Source: Paracoccus luteus
GTDB taxonomy: Bacteria; Pseudomonadota; Alphaproteobacteria; Rhodobacterales; Rhodobacteraceae
NCBI RefSeq assembly: GCF_004522155.1
Contig: NZ_SDEA01000002.1
Location: 1 to 64,000, forward strand
Direction: 5' to 3'
DNA: 64,000 nucleotides
The stretch's first letter is position 1; each line of letters begins with the position of its first letter. Below, one piece after another: positions 34,341 through 44,200 of this stretch. Position numbers and translations under genes: made by a program. The notes beneath the pieces were generated by a model. That model saw nothing but the letters and a program-made list of their open reading frames with translations. It ran no database searches and was not told the origin of the DNA.

Positions 34341-36475
34341 TCCGGCAGGGCGGCCCAGCGGTCCAGCAGCGCGGGGTCGGTCAGCAGGGCGGCGCGCTCG
34401 GCGCGGTCAAGGAACTCCAGCGCCTGCCGCTGCGAGGTCGCGGCCCCGATCTTGGCGGCGGCGGCGATGGCGGGCAGGCGTTCGGCCGCGGGCCGGTCGG
34501 GCAGCGGCGGCAGCAGGGCCGTGTGGGCCGCGCGCGCGGCCGGGTCGCGGGCCAGCGCCAGCGTGGCGTCGGCGGGCGGGCGCACGCGCCGGGCGTGGGC
34601 CACGGCGGCCGACAGGACGGGGGGCACGGACCGTTCCTCGGGGGTGACCAGCAGGCCGGCCAGCCGCGCCCAGCGCCCCAGCACCGCCGACGCCGACCAG
34701 CGCGAGGTCAGCGGCGCCAGGATCAGCCCCGCCAGGATCGGCGATAGCCAGATCAGCTGGCCCGGCGACAGCACCGCAAGGATCGCCAGCGTCACCAGCC
34801 CCGCCGCGACATGCATCCAGTGCCGTCGCAGGACCAGCGGCCACGGCGGCATCGACCCCTTGCGCACCTGGCTTTCCCAGCCCGAGTTGCGGCCCTGCAG
34901 GATTTCCAGGATCTGGCGGGTCTGGATCAGCATCTGCACGGGCGCGATCAGCGCCGACATCACCGTCTCGAACACCGCCGACAGCAGCACCCGCGACCGG
35001 CCGCCCGACGCGGCGGCCAGCGGGCGGCGCCACGACCGGAAGATGGCGATGGCCTTGGGCAGCAAAAGCAGCGTCATCGCCGCCGCGAACAGCCATTTCA
35101 TCCGTGCCGCGTCAAAGGTGGGCCAGTCGGGAAACAGCTGGAAGGTCGAGGGGAAATACTGCGGCTGCGACAGGATCACGTTGGCGGTCAGCGCCATGCC
35201 GACCAGGATCATCGCCAGCCACACCGGCGACATGACAAAGCCCAGCACGCCGATGGCGAAATGCGCCCGGCTGACCCAGGTGAACCCGCGCGCGCCGATC
35301 AGGCGCAGGTGCTGCAGGTTGCCCTGCGCCCAGCGGCGTTCGCGCACGGCCATGTCCAGCAGGGTCGGCGGGCTGCCCTCGAAGCTGGCGCGCAGATCCC
35401 AGTCCAGCCGCACCTTCCAGCCCGCGCGCGCCAGCAGCGCCGCCTCGACGAAGTCGTGCGACAGGACCGTGCCGCCCCAGGGCGCCTTGCCGGGCAGTTC
35501 CGGCAGGCCGCAGCATGCGGCGAATGCGGGGACGCGGATCATCGCGTTGTGGCCCCAGAAATTGCCGTTGTCGCCCGACCATGCGGCGACGCCGCGCGCG
35601 GTCGGCGGACCGTAGAAGCGGCCGGCGAACTGGATCACGCGCGAAAAGATCGTCTGCCCGCCGGTCAGCATCGGGATGGTCTGGATCAGCGCCAGCGCGG
35701 GGTCGGCGGCCATGCGCGCACTCATCGCGGCGACGACCTGGCCCGACACGACGCTGTCGGCGTCCAGCACGACCATCTGGTCATAGCGCCCGCCCCAGCG
35801 GCGCACGAACTCGGCGATGTTGCCGGCCTTGCGCCCGGCGTTGTCGGTGCGGCGGCGATACCAGACCGGGATGGGCGCGGCCGCGCGCAGGGCCGCGACG
35901 GCCAGCGTCTCGCCAGCGAAGAACGCCGGGTCGCGGCTGTCGGACAAGACGAAGATCTCGGCCCGCCCGGCCAGCCCCGCGGCCGCCATCTCGTCCGCCA
36001 GCGCGGCCAGCAGGCCCATGCTGTCGCCCGCATCCTCGTGATAGACGGGCATGACCACGGCCACACGCGCGTCCCCCGGATCGGCCGGGGTCTGCGGCTG
36101 GCGCGCGACCAGCCCCGCCAGCATCGAACAGAAGCTAAAGCCGACCCACGCGAAGGTCAGCGTGAACAGCCCCAGCAGCGCGTATTGCAGCGGCTGGATG
36201 CGGTCGCCGAAGACCAGCAGCATCTGCCAGCAGCCCAGCGCCGTCACCACGGCGGTGCCGCCGAAGGCGATCAGCCGGGCGGCGCGCACGTCCGGCGTGG
36301 CGGGCTGGCGGGCGGGGCCCGGGGGTGGGGCGGCGCGGAAATCCTGCACCGGCATCGCCAGCGGCGATTCCGGCGGCACGGCGGGCGGCTGGGCGGGTGG
36401 ATCGGCGGCGGCGGCGGGCGGCGGGCCGGGGTCGGCCGCTGTCACCGGCGGCGGCTGCAGGGGCGCGCTGTCCAT
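34337..36475 (-). CDS. opgH: Glucan biosynthesis glucosyltransferase H
   Basis: A 712-residue inner-membrane GT2 family enzyme that polymerises the beta-1,2 glucan backbone of osmoregulated periplasmic glucans. A proline-rich cytoplasmic N-terminus (~60 residues) precedes two membrane segments. The catalytic domain contains VVMPVYHEDAGDSM, VVLDADSVVSG (DxD), LSHDFVEAALLARAGW and RERRWAQGNLQH (Q/RxxRW type). Several more membrane spans follow. It sits 4 bases after opgG and overlaps opgC. Confidence 0.95.
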   Translation of the reverse strand: MDSAPLQPPPVTAADPGPPPAAAADPPAQPPAVPPESPLAMPVQDFRAAPPPGPARQPATPDVRAARLIAFGGTAVVTALGCWQMLLVFGDRIQPLQYALLGLFTLTFAWVGFSFCSMLAGLVARQPQTPADPGDARVAVVMPVYHEDAGDSMGLLAALADEMAAAGLAGRAEIFVLSDSRDPAFFAGETLAVAALRAAAPIPVWYRRRTDNAGRKAGNIAEFVRRWGGRYDQMVVLDADSVVSGQVVAAMSARMAADPALALIQTIPMLTGGQTIFSRVIQFAGRFYGPPTARGVAAWSGDNGNFWGHNAMIRVPAFAACCGLPELPGKAPWGGTVLSHDFVEAALLARAGWKVRLDWDLRASFEGSPPTLLDMAVRERRWAQGNLQHLRLIGARGFTWVSRAHFAIGVLGFVMSPVWLAMILVGMALTANVILSQPQYFPSTFQLFPDWPTFDAARMKWLFAAAMTLLLLPKAIAIFRSWRRPLAAASGGRSRVLLSAVFETVMSALIAPVQMLIQTRQILEILQGRNSGWESQVRKGSMPPWPLVLRRHWMHVAAGLVTLAILAVLSPGQLIWLSPILAGLILAPLTSRWSASAVLGRWARLAGLLVTPEERSVPPVLSAAVAHARRVRPPADATLALARDPAARAAHTALLPPLPDRPAAERLPAIAAAAKIGAATSQRQALEFLDRAERAALLTDPALLDRWAALPE

Positions 36476-36479
36476 CCGG

Positions 36480-38039
36480 TCAGCCCCGCGTCCAGCGCGC
36501 CAGCCACGTCTCGCTGAGCGCGCCGGCGGGGCCGTTCAGCACCGCCGACAGATCGGCCAGTTCGGCGCCGTCGTCCCGGAACTCGAACGCAAGGCGCATC
36601 ACCCCCTGGTCGGGCAGGCGCACCAGATGCAGGTGGTCCACCTGCCCGGCCGAGGCGGTGACGGCGGCGACCGGATCGTCCGCCCCCATGAACAGCGCCA
36701 GGTCGAAGTCGATGACATAGCTGCGCGCGCCGCGCGCGTTGATCGACTGCCCGGTGCGGGTCTGGCGCACGCGGGCCAGCGGCGCATCGTCGGGGGGCAC
36801 CGCGCCGAAGGTCAGGTCATAGGCGAAATCATGGCGCTGCCCCGCGGCCAGGGCCACGGCCGGCTGCCAATAGCTGACGATGTTGTCGTTGAACTCGTTC
36901 TCGACCGGGATCTCGACCAGCGACACCGCGCCCTGCCCCCACAGGCCGCGCGGCGCGATCCACGCCGAGGGCCGCAGCTCATACCGGGCCTCGGCGTCCT
37001 GATACGCGGCAAAGTCGCGCTTGCGCTGCGCCAGCCCGAAGCCGCGCGGATTGTCGTCCACAAAGGCCGACATCTGCAGCGTCGGCGGGTTGATCAGGTG
37101 CCGCCACAGCCGCTGTCCGGTGCCGGTCACGATCTGCAGCCCGTCGCTGTCGTGGACGGCGCTGCGATAGTCATCCTCGCCCGCGCCGTCGCCCGGTCCG
37201 AACCAGAACATCGAGGTCAGCGGCGCGATGCCCGCCTGCGCCAGGTCTCGGCGGGGAAACAGCGCGGCGCGCGTGGCGATGACGGTGTCGTCGCCGGGGG
37301 TGATGACGAACTCATACGCGCCCGCGACGGACGGGCTGTCCAGCAGCGCCTGAACCGTGACCGCGCGGTCGCGCGCACCGGGCCGGTGCAGCCAGAACTC
37401 GCGGAAGACGGGGAACTCTTCGCCCTCGGCGCTGCCGGTGCCCAGCGCAAGGCCGCGGGCCGACAGGCCATAGCGGGCGCCGCGCGACAGGGCGCGGAAA
37501 TAACTGGCGCCCTGAAAGACCGCCAGCTCGTCCAGATGATCGGGCCGGTTCAGGTTGGCGCGCAGGCGGAACCCCGACCAGCCCATGTCCCCGGCAGGCA
37601 TCGCCGCGGCGTCGGGCGGGAACGAGATGTCGTCGAAATCAAAGACCGAGGGGTCGAACGGCAGCGCGCGGACCGCCCCGTTTTCCACGAGGTTGATGGT
37701 CACGGGGTCGGTATACAGCATCCCCGGCGGCAGCAGGTCCAGCCCGAAATCGGGCAGCCGCCACGGATCGGCCTCGCGCCGGAAGCGGATGCCGCGATAG
37801 GCGTCATAGCCAAGGTCGGCAAAGGGCGCGGCCAGCGTGGCGTCACGCCGCTGATGCGCCTGCCCGGCCAGTTCGGCGGCGCGCGCCACGACCTGGTCAA
37901 AGCTCCACGCGGGGGCCACATCGGCGGGGTCGGTGGCGGGGATCGCCGCCGCCTGCGCGTGAACGGGACGGGCGCCGCGGGGCGTCAGGCCCAGCGTCGC
38001 GGCAGCGGTCATGGAACCAAGGAACAGGCGACGCTTCAC
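36480..38039 (-). CDS. opgG: Glucan biosynthesis protein G/D (periplasmic)
   Basis: A 519-residue MdoG-family protein that shapes periplasmic glucans, probably by adding branches. MKRRLFLGSMTAAATLG is a Tat-like signal (twin Arg followed by LFL), more as in OpgD than OpgG, cleaved near residue 30. Domain features: FDQVVARAAELA, YRGIRFRREADPW, SYFRALSRGARYGLSARGLAL, EFPVFREFWLH and NPRGFGLAQRKRDFAAYQD. First gene of the opgGHC operon. Confidence 0.92.
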   Translation of the reverse strand: MKRRLFLGSMTAAATLGLTPRGARPVHAQAAAIPATDPADVAPAWSFDQVVARAAELAGQAHQRRDATLAAPFADLGYDAYRGIRFRREADPWRLPDFGLDLLPPGMLYTDPVTINLVENGAVRALPFDPSVFDFDDISFPPDAAAMPAGDMGWSGFRLRANLNRPDHLDELAVFQGASYFRALSRGARYGLSARGLALGTGSAEGEEFPVFREFWLHRPGARDRAVTVQALLDSPSVAGAYEFVITPGDDTVIATRAALFPRRDLAQAGIAPLTSMFWFGPGDGAGEDDYRSAVHDSDGLQIVTGTGQRLWRHLINPPTLQMSAFVDDNPRGFGLAQRKRDFAAYQDAEARYELRPSAWIAPRGLWGQGAVSLVEIPVENEFNDNIVSYWQPAVALAAGQRHDFAYDLTFGAVPPDDAPLARVRQTRTGQSINARGARSYVIDFDLALFMGADDPVAAVTASAGQVDHLHLVRLPDQGVMRLAFEFRDDGAELADLSAVLNGPAGALSETWLARWTRG

Positions 38040-38130
38040 TTGCAGGCATCCGACGGGGGAACGTTGCCAGCCTTAGCGCAGGTCCGCAAGCGCGGCAACA
38101 TTCTTGGCCGGTTATCCCGCAGCGCCGCGC

Positions 38131-38300
38131 CTATTCCAGCAGCAGGGGTAGCGTCGCCCGCAACAGCGCCATGCCGCCGGGTTCCCAGCCCAGCGCCGCC
38201 ACCACCCGAGGGCGTCCCGCCGCGCCCGCCTATGCCAGCAGCTGGGGCAGCGTCGCCCGCAACAGCGCCATGCCGCCGGGTTTCCAGCCCAGCGCCGCCA
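38131..38300. repeat. Duplication of the sqdC 3' end
   Basis: About 70 bases at 38131-38200 repeat 38230-38300 with a 99-bp period. The inner copy encodes the sqdC C-terminus (PGGMALLRATLPQLLA and stop). The outer, downstream copy reads EPGGMALLRATLPLLLE and stop, outside the gene. The remaining gap toward opgG shows no gene. Confidence 0.85.
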
Positions 38301-39015
38301 GCCGCGCGCAGCCCATGACCGACAGCGCGCCCGCGTCGGCGCGGGGCGGCGGCGGGTGCGGGCAGCCGGTCAGCTGCTGGACCCCGCCCAGCAGGTCGTG
38401 GCGGTCCAGCACCAGGTCCGACACGTTGAAGACCCCCGAGGCCCCGCGGTCGAGGACCAGCAGCGCGGCGCGGGCAAGGTCGGCGCCATGCACCTCGGTC
38501 GCGACGCGGGGGGCGATAGGGCGGCCGGCACGGTAATCGGCGAACAGCCCCGCCCACTTGTTGGCGCGGCCCGGCCCATAGACGCCGGTCGCCCGCAGCG
38601 CCGCGCCCTGCGCCGGCAGGGCGGATTCCGCCTGCGCCTTGACCTGCCCGTAAAGGCTGGCGGGGCGCGCGGCCGTGCCATCGGGCAGCGCGGTGCCCGC
38701 GGGCCAGCCGTCATGGACCGCGCGCGAGGACAGGAACACCACCCGCGCGCCCGCCCGGTCGGCGTCGTCGAACAGCCGCAGCGTGCCGTCGCGGTTGGCC
38801 GCGACGAAGCCCGCCGGGTCGTCGCCTTCACCCCCGCGATACCGGCCGGGCGCGTGGGCCAGGGCCGCGTGGATCACCGCGTCGCAGCCCGACAGGGGCG
38901 CGGGCTGCCCCAGCCGCCAGCCGGGCAGCGCCTCGACCCGGTGCCCCGCCGCACGGGCGGCATCGACCATGAATCCCCCGACGATGCCGGTCGCGCCGGT
39001 GATGGCGATCCTCAT
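38230..39015 (-). CDS. sqdC: SqdC-like NAD(P)-binding epimerase/dehydratase-family protein
   Basis: A 261-residue Rossmann-fold protein: MRIAITGATGIVGGFMVDAA, VIHAALAH, VVFLSSRAVHDG and SLYGQVKAQAE (Tyr-x3-Lys). It lies as the third gene of sqdB-sqdD-sqdC, the order known from Rhodobacter sphaeroides, where SqdC is involved in sulfoquinovosyldiacylglycerol formation with an unclear role. The start overlaps the sqdD stop (ATGA). Its 3' end is duplicated downstream. Confidence 0.82.
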   Translation of the reverse strand: MRIAITGATGIVGGFMVDAARAAGHRVEALPGWRLGQPAPLSGCDAVIHAALAHAPGRYRGGEGDDPAGFVAANRDGTLRLFDDADRAGARVVFLSSRAVHDGWPAGTALPDGTAARPASLYGQVKAQAESALPAQGAALRATGVYGPGRANKWAGLFADYRAGRPIAPRVATEVHGADLARAALLVLDRGASGVFNVSDLVLDRHDLLGGVQQLTGCPHPPPPRADAGALSVMGCARLAALGWKPGGMALLRATLPQLLA

Positions 39016-39836
39016 GGATCGGGCAGGCCGCGAGGGTCGGGAACAGGGCCGTCGCCCGCATAGGCGCGCCACAGCTCGATCAGCGGGCGCAGGCGGTCGG
39101 CCTTGGCGTGGTCCTGCCACGGCTTTTCATACTGGAAATGCAGGATCTTCACGTCACGCCAGCGCCACAGGCCGGGCAGGTTGAACCACGCATATTGCAG
39201 CATGTTGAAGAACACCGGCAGCCCGTGCCAGTCGGGAAAGTAATGCTCAAGGAACGTCTGGTCGGTGCGCCGCCAGAACGCGCCCGGCACGTCCAGTTTC
39301 GCCAGCATGTCGGCGAAGGTCGCGGGGTCCGGCCGCGCCGTGAACACGCCCGAGTTCATGCGGTGGAAATCGGCCAGGCTTTCATAGACGTTCGGCGCGG
39401 CGCAGAACTGCGGATAATCGAACAGCCGGTCCACGTTCTGCAGCACCAGCGCGTCGGCGTCGATGAAGACGACGCGCGCGTAATCCAGCTGCCACAGCCG
39501 CAGCTTGGCGAAATTGTCCAGCGGCGTGTGAAAGGGGGGCTTTTCGCCCTTGGTGAATGCCGCGCGGCCATGCAGCGCGTCCCGCGCGTGGGCGGCGTTG
39601 AAGGCGTCCGAGGTCGGCAGCAGATCGCAGCGCACCAGCCGCGCGCCCAAGCCCGCCAGCGGCGCAAGGTCGGCCGCCGCCACGTCCGTATGCAGGACGC
39701 AGATGTCGGCGTCCGTCCCGGACAGCACGATGGACCGCACCAGCGCCCGCGCGCCCAGCGCATAATCGACGTTCGTCACCAGCGTGACGAACGCCCGGTC
39801 GGACCGCGCGGCGCGGTCCGGCGTCAGGCCGTCCAA
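39012..39836 (-). CDS. sqdD: SqdD-like glycosyltransferase (GT8, glycogenin-like)
   Basis: A 274-residue GT8-type enzyme. FVTLVTNVDYALGARALV opens the fold, FIDADALVLQNVDRL holds the metal-binding DxD, and FNSGVF is represented by RMNSGVFTARP; YAWFNLPGLW and KILHFQYEKPW follow. In R. sphaeroides SqdD is the proposed UDP-sulfoquinovose:diacylglycerol transferase. No ATG lies at the 5' end; TTG 39836, three bases after sqdB with AGGCGG upstream, is the best start. Confidence 0.85.
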   Translation of the reverse strand: MDGLTPDRAARSDRAFVTLVTNVDYALGARALVRSIVLSGTDADICVLHTDVAAADLAPLAGLGARLVRCDLLPTSDAFNAAHARDALHGRAAFTKGEKPPFHTPLDNFAKLRLWQLDYARVVFIDADALVLQNVDRLFDYPQFCAAPNVYESLADFHRMNSGVFTARPDPATFADMLAKLDVPGAFWRRTDQTFLEHYFPDWHGLPVFFNMLQYAWFNLPGLWRWRDVKILHFQYEKPWQDHAKADRLRPLIELWRAYAGDGPVPDPRGLPDP

Positions 39837-39838
39837 GA

Positions 39839-41053
39839 TCAGACCGCCTTCAGGCGCTTGCCTTCCGGGTCGTGATCGACGCGGCGGGCGATGTCCTTGG
39901 TCCAGGCGCTGACGGCGGGGACGCGGGTGCGGTCGATGCGGTGGGCGTATCTGCGGGCCACGTCCACCACCTCGGACAACAGCCCGTCCTGCAGCGTGGT
40001 GGGGTTCAGGCCCAGCGACAGGAACTGGTCGTTCTTGACGATCAGGTCGTTCTCGTCGGCCTCTTTGCGCGGGTTGGGCAGGAACTTGACCTCGGCCCCC
40101 GCCAGCCCGGCGACCAGCTGCGCCAGGTCGCGGACGCGGTGCGTCTCGGTCATCTGGTTGAAGATCTTGACCCGCTCGCCCGATTTCGGCGCATCCGACA
40201 GCGCCAGTTCCACGCAGCGCACCGAGTCCTGGATGTGGATGAAGGCGCGGGTCTGCCCGCCGGTGCCGTGGACCGTCAGCGGATAGCCGATGGCCGCCTG
40301 GATCAGAAAGCGGTTCAGCACCGTGCCGTAATCGCCGTCATAGTCGAAGCGGTTGATCAGCTGTTCGTGCCGCCGCGTCTGGTCGGTGTGGGTGCCCCAG
40401 ACGATGCCCTGATGCAGGTCGGTGATCCGCAGCCCGTCGTTCTGGGCATAGAACTGGAACAGGATCTGATCGAGGCTTTTGGTCATGTGATAGACCGATC
40501 CGGGCCGCGTCGGATACAGGATCTGCTGGTCGCGCTTGCCGCTGGGCGTGTCGATCTGGACGTCCAGATAGCCTTCGGGGATCGGCGCGCCCACGCTGGA
40601 ATAGCCATAGACGCCCATCGTCCCCAGATGGACCAGATGCGCGTCGATGCCGGTTTCCACCAGCGCCGCCAGCAGGTTGTGCGTGGCGTTGACGTTGTTG
40701 TCCACCGTATAGACCTTGTGGCGGTCGGTCTTCATCGAATAGGGCGCGGCGCGCTGTTCGGCGAAATGGATGACCGCGTCGGGACGCACCTCGGCCAGCC
40801 ATGCTTTCAGCCGTTCGTATTCCGTCGCCAGGTTCAGCAGGTGAAAGTGGATGGTGCTGCCGCTTTCCTGCCGCCAGATGCGGCAGCGTTCCTGGATAGA
40901 ATCCATCGGCGTCAGCGACTGCACGCCCAGTTCGGTGTCGATCCAGCGGCGCGACAGGTTGTCCACGATGTGGACCTCGTGCCCCAGGCTGGACAGGTGC
41001 AGCGAGGTGGGCCAGCCCACGAAACCGTCGCCGCCAAGAACCGCGATCCGCAT
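39839..41053 (-). CDS. sqdB: UDP-sulfoquinovose synthase
   Basis: A 404-residue short-chain dehydrogenase-type enzyme that forms UDP-sulfoquinovose from UDP-glucose and sulfite. MRIAVLGGDGFVGWPTSLHL contains the NAD loop GGDGFVG (7-13). IVDNLSRRWIDTELGVQSLTP is diagnostic for SqdB/SQD1. The catalytic set is HLGTMGVYG and SVYHMTKSLDQ. ATG 41053 has AAGGAG (41060-41065) six bases upstream, so the earlier ATG at 41071 is rejected. First gene of sqdBDC. Confidence 0.94.
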   Translation of the reverse strand: MRIAVLGGDGFVGWPTSLHLSSLGHEVHIVDNLSRRWIDTELGVQSLTPMDSIQERCRIWRQESGSTIHFHLLNLATEYERLKAWLAEVRPDAVIHFAEQRAAPYSMKTDRHKVYTVDNNVNATHNLLAALVETGIDAHLVHLGTMGVYGYSSVGAPIPEGYLDVQIDTPSGKRDQQILYPTRPGSVYHMTKSLDQILFQFYAQNDGLRITDLHQGIVWGTHTDQTRRHEQLINRFDYDGDYGTVLNRFLIQAAIGYPLTVHGTGGQTRAFIHIQDSVRCVELALSDAPKSGERVKIFNQMTETHRVRDLAQLVAGLAGAEVKFLPNPRKEADENDLIVKNDQFLSLGLNPTTLQDGLLSEVVDVARRYAHRIDRTRVPAVSAWTKDIARRVDHDPEGKRLKAV

Positions 41054-41165
41054 CCCGAACTCCTTAATCAAGATCCGCGGGCGGGTTACCCTGCCGGCAC
41101 GGGGCTGTCGAATGAAGAAATCATGACAGACCGGCGGCTTGGCGACAGTCTGCCCACTTGCCAGC

Positions 41166-41192
41166 GGAACGCGTCAGGCCGCGACGCGTTCC
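41166..41192. terminator. Hairpin between tamB and sqdB
   Basis: GGAACGCGTC (41166-41175) and GACGCGTTCC (41183-41192) form a perfect 10-bp stem with a 7-base loop, about 50 bases after the tamB stop. There is no T-run, so termination is plausible but unproven. Confidence 0.45.
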
Positions 41193-41243
41193 CGCACCCG
41201 CCCGCGCGGGGCCAGGGCCGGCCCGCGCGCCCGGGCCCGCCGG

Positions 41244-44200
41244 TCAATAGTCGCGTTCATAGAACACGCCGATGGTGCTGTCGCCCTCGCTGCCGATGGC
41301 GCCGCGGGCGGTCACGGCGTCGTTGATGTCCAGGTTCAGGTTGATCGTGGACTTGCCATCGGCATCGACCGACAAATCGGTGTAAAGGTTGCGCGACAGA
41401 TACTTGCCCGCACGCACCGAGACGTTGCCCTGGTCGTCGGTGGCAAGGTCCAGGTCGTCCAGCCCGACCGAGTTGCGGATGCCCGCCACGATCCCCTCGC
41501 CGCCGCGCCCGGCCAGCACCGCCAGCGCGTTCGCCAGCTGCGCGGCCTGCAGCGGGCTGATCGTGTCCAACCCGCGGCCGAACAGCAGCTGGGACAGCAC
41601 CTCCTCCTCGGGCATGTCGGGGACGGATTCGAAGGTGATCTCGGGGTCGCGGATTTCGCCGTCGATGATGATGCGGGTGACGATGCCGTCCTGTTCCGTC
41701 TGGGCGACCAGCCGCAGCACGGGCACCAGGCTGCCCTGCAGCTCGATCAGGCCCTCGGTCATGTCGAAGCGCTTGCCCAGCAGGTCCACCCGGCCGCGGA
41801 TCAGTTCGAACTGGCCGACGGGCACCACGTTGTTGGCGCGCCCGGTCAGGCGAAGGTCGCCGCCCAGTTCGGCGTCCACGCCGCGGCCGCGCACGAAGAT
41901 CTGGTTCGGGGCCAGAATGGTCAGGTCCAGCTGCGCCTGAACGGCGGGCGGGGTCGCCGGGGGGGCCTGCATGCCCGCGATGCGGCTGTCGGCCGAGGGG
42001 AAGGGCAGCAGCCCCGCCTTGGCCCGCGTCGCCCGCACCGCGGGGGCGTCGTTCAGATGGGTGATGTCGGGAATCGCGCGCGCCCCGCCCAAGCCGGTCG
42101 AGGGGATGCGGATTTCCGTCTCGCCCAGCCGGATCGTGCCCGCGATCAGCGGCCCTTCGGCGAGCGCGCCGCTGACGGTCAGGTCGCCATAGGCCACGGT
42201 TTCGTAAAGCGTGGGGTCGCGCAGCACCACGCCGTCCAGGCTGACCCGCAGGTCCAGCCGGGGCGATCCGCCGCGCAGGTCCACGGGACCGGTCACGGCC
42301 AGCCGCCCCCCCGCCGCGATGGCGCCGCGGGCATCGATCTGGATCAGCCCGCCGTTCAGGTCGGCGGTGGCCGACAGGGTTTCGATGCGCAGGCCCAGCT
42401 TGGGGTCCGACAGGCGCGCGTTCGGCAGGCGGACCCGGCCGGTTACGTTTTCCAGCGCGGGCCGGCCGTTCAGACGCAGGTCGAAATCGACCGGCCCCTC
42501 GACCGAGCGGACGCGCAGCAGCGGGTTGACCAGCGCCGCGTCGCTGACCCCCGACACCCGCAGGTCGGCGGTCGAGAAATCGCGCGCCGCCGTGCCCGCG
42601 ATCTGCGCCCGCGTGCCGCCGGGCGCGGTCGCCGACAGATCGACGCCATACTCCGTGGCGCCCTGCCGGACGGTCCCCGTCACGGTCGCAGGCCCCGGAA
42701 AGCCGGGCGCCAGCAGGGCAAGATCGGACAGCGCGGCATCGACCCGCAGGCCGCGTGCCGGATCGCCCTCGGCGTTCACGCGCAGCTGGCCGTTGGCGGC
42801 GTCCAGCCGTTCCACCGTGATCGCGCCCGCATGGGTGCGCCGCGCGGCCAGGTCGAACCGCGTTTGCCCCGCCAGCAGCGCATCCGCCGCGGGGTTGCCC
42901 ACGCGCAGGCCCGACGCGGTGCCCTGCGCCGTCAGCCGCGTGCCCGCGCCGTCGTCCACGACCGTCGCGGCAGCCTCGATGGCGCCGCCGAAGCCCGCGC
43001 CCAGAAACCCGATGCTGGCGGCCCGCAGTTCCGCCGCGACGTCGGTGCGGCCGTTGCCGATGGTGCCGCGCGCCACGGCGTTCAGCCGCGCGTTGTCGAC
43101 GGTAGCGTCCTCGATGGTGAAGACGCCGCCCCGCTGGCTGCCGCGGACGGTCAGCCGCGTCTCGCCCGCCAGCGCCGCGTCGGCCTGCGCCTGCCCCAGC
43201 GACAGGTCGCGCGCCACGCCGTCCACGACCAGCCTGCGCGCGCCGCTGCCGTCGTCGACAAGACTGCCGCTGGCCCGCAGCGACCCGCCCCAGCCAAGGC
43301 CCAGCGCGGCGAGGTTGCGCAACTCCGCCTGCGCGCGCAGGTCGGTGTCGTCGGGGCCGATCACCCCGGTCGCCAGAATCTCGGCCTGTTCGTTGACCAG
43401 CCGCAGCGTGTCCAGCGTGATGCGCTGGCCTGCCTGCGTGCCGCGCAGGCGGATGTCGGTGACGCCGGTCAGCGCCCCGTCCACCTGCGCCTGCCCCAGC
43501 GACAGATCCGTGCCGCGCCCGGACAGATCGAACACCCGCTGCCCGTTCTGGTCGGTGACGCTGCCGTCCAGCGTCAGGGCGCCGCGCCAGCCGCGCCCGA
43601 ATGCCGCCAGCGAGCGGACGTCGGCCGTCGCCGTCAGGTCGGTCACGCCCTGGCCCAGCACGCCCTCGACCGTGGCGGTCATCTGCTGGTTGGACAGGTC
43701 CAGGTCGCGGATGGTGACGATGCCGCCCTTTTCCTCGGCCGACAGGGCAAAGCGGGTGGTGCCGGTCAGCGCGCCGTCCACGTCCTGCTGGCCCAGGCGC
43801 AGCTCCTCGCCGGTGCCGGTCATCTCGATGAACCGCACGCCGTCCGCCTCGCGCGCGGTCGCCTGCGCGGTGATCGCGCCGGACAGGCCCTGCCGCAGGA
43901 CGCCCAGGTCGGGGATGGCCAGGTTCAGCCGCGCGTCCAGCGCATCGGCGCCAAAGCGCCCGGTGCCGTCAGCGGTGATCTGGGGGTTGGCCACCCGCAG
44001 CGTGTCGATCACGAAGGCGCCGTCCTGTTCCTGCGCGATGGCCGTCAGGTTGGTGCGGCCGCGCAGCAGGCCGTCCAGCTGCGCCACGCCGACGACCAGA
44101 TCGGTCGCCTCGCCCGACAGGGTGACGCGGCGGCTGCCGGGGGTGCCGGTCACCGCCGCCTCGGCCACCAGGCTGCCGGCCATCGCGGGATCGGCGTCGG

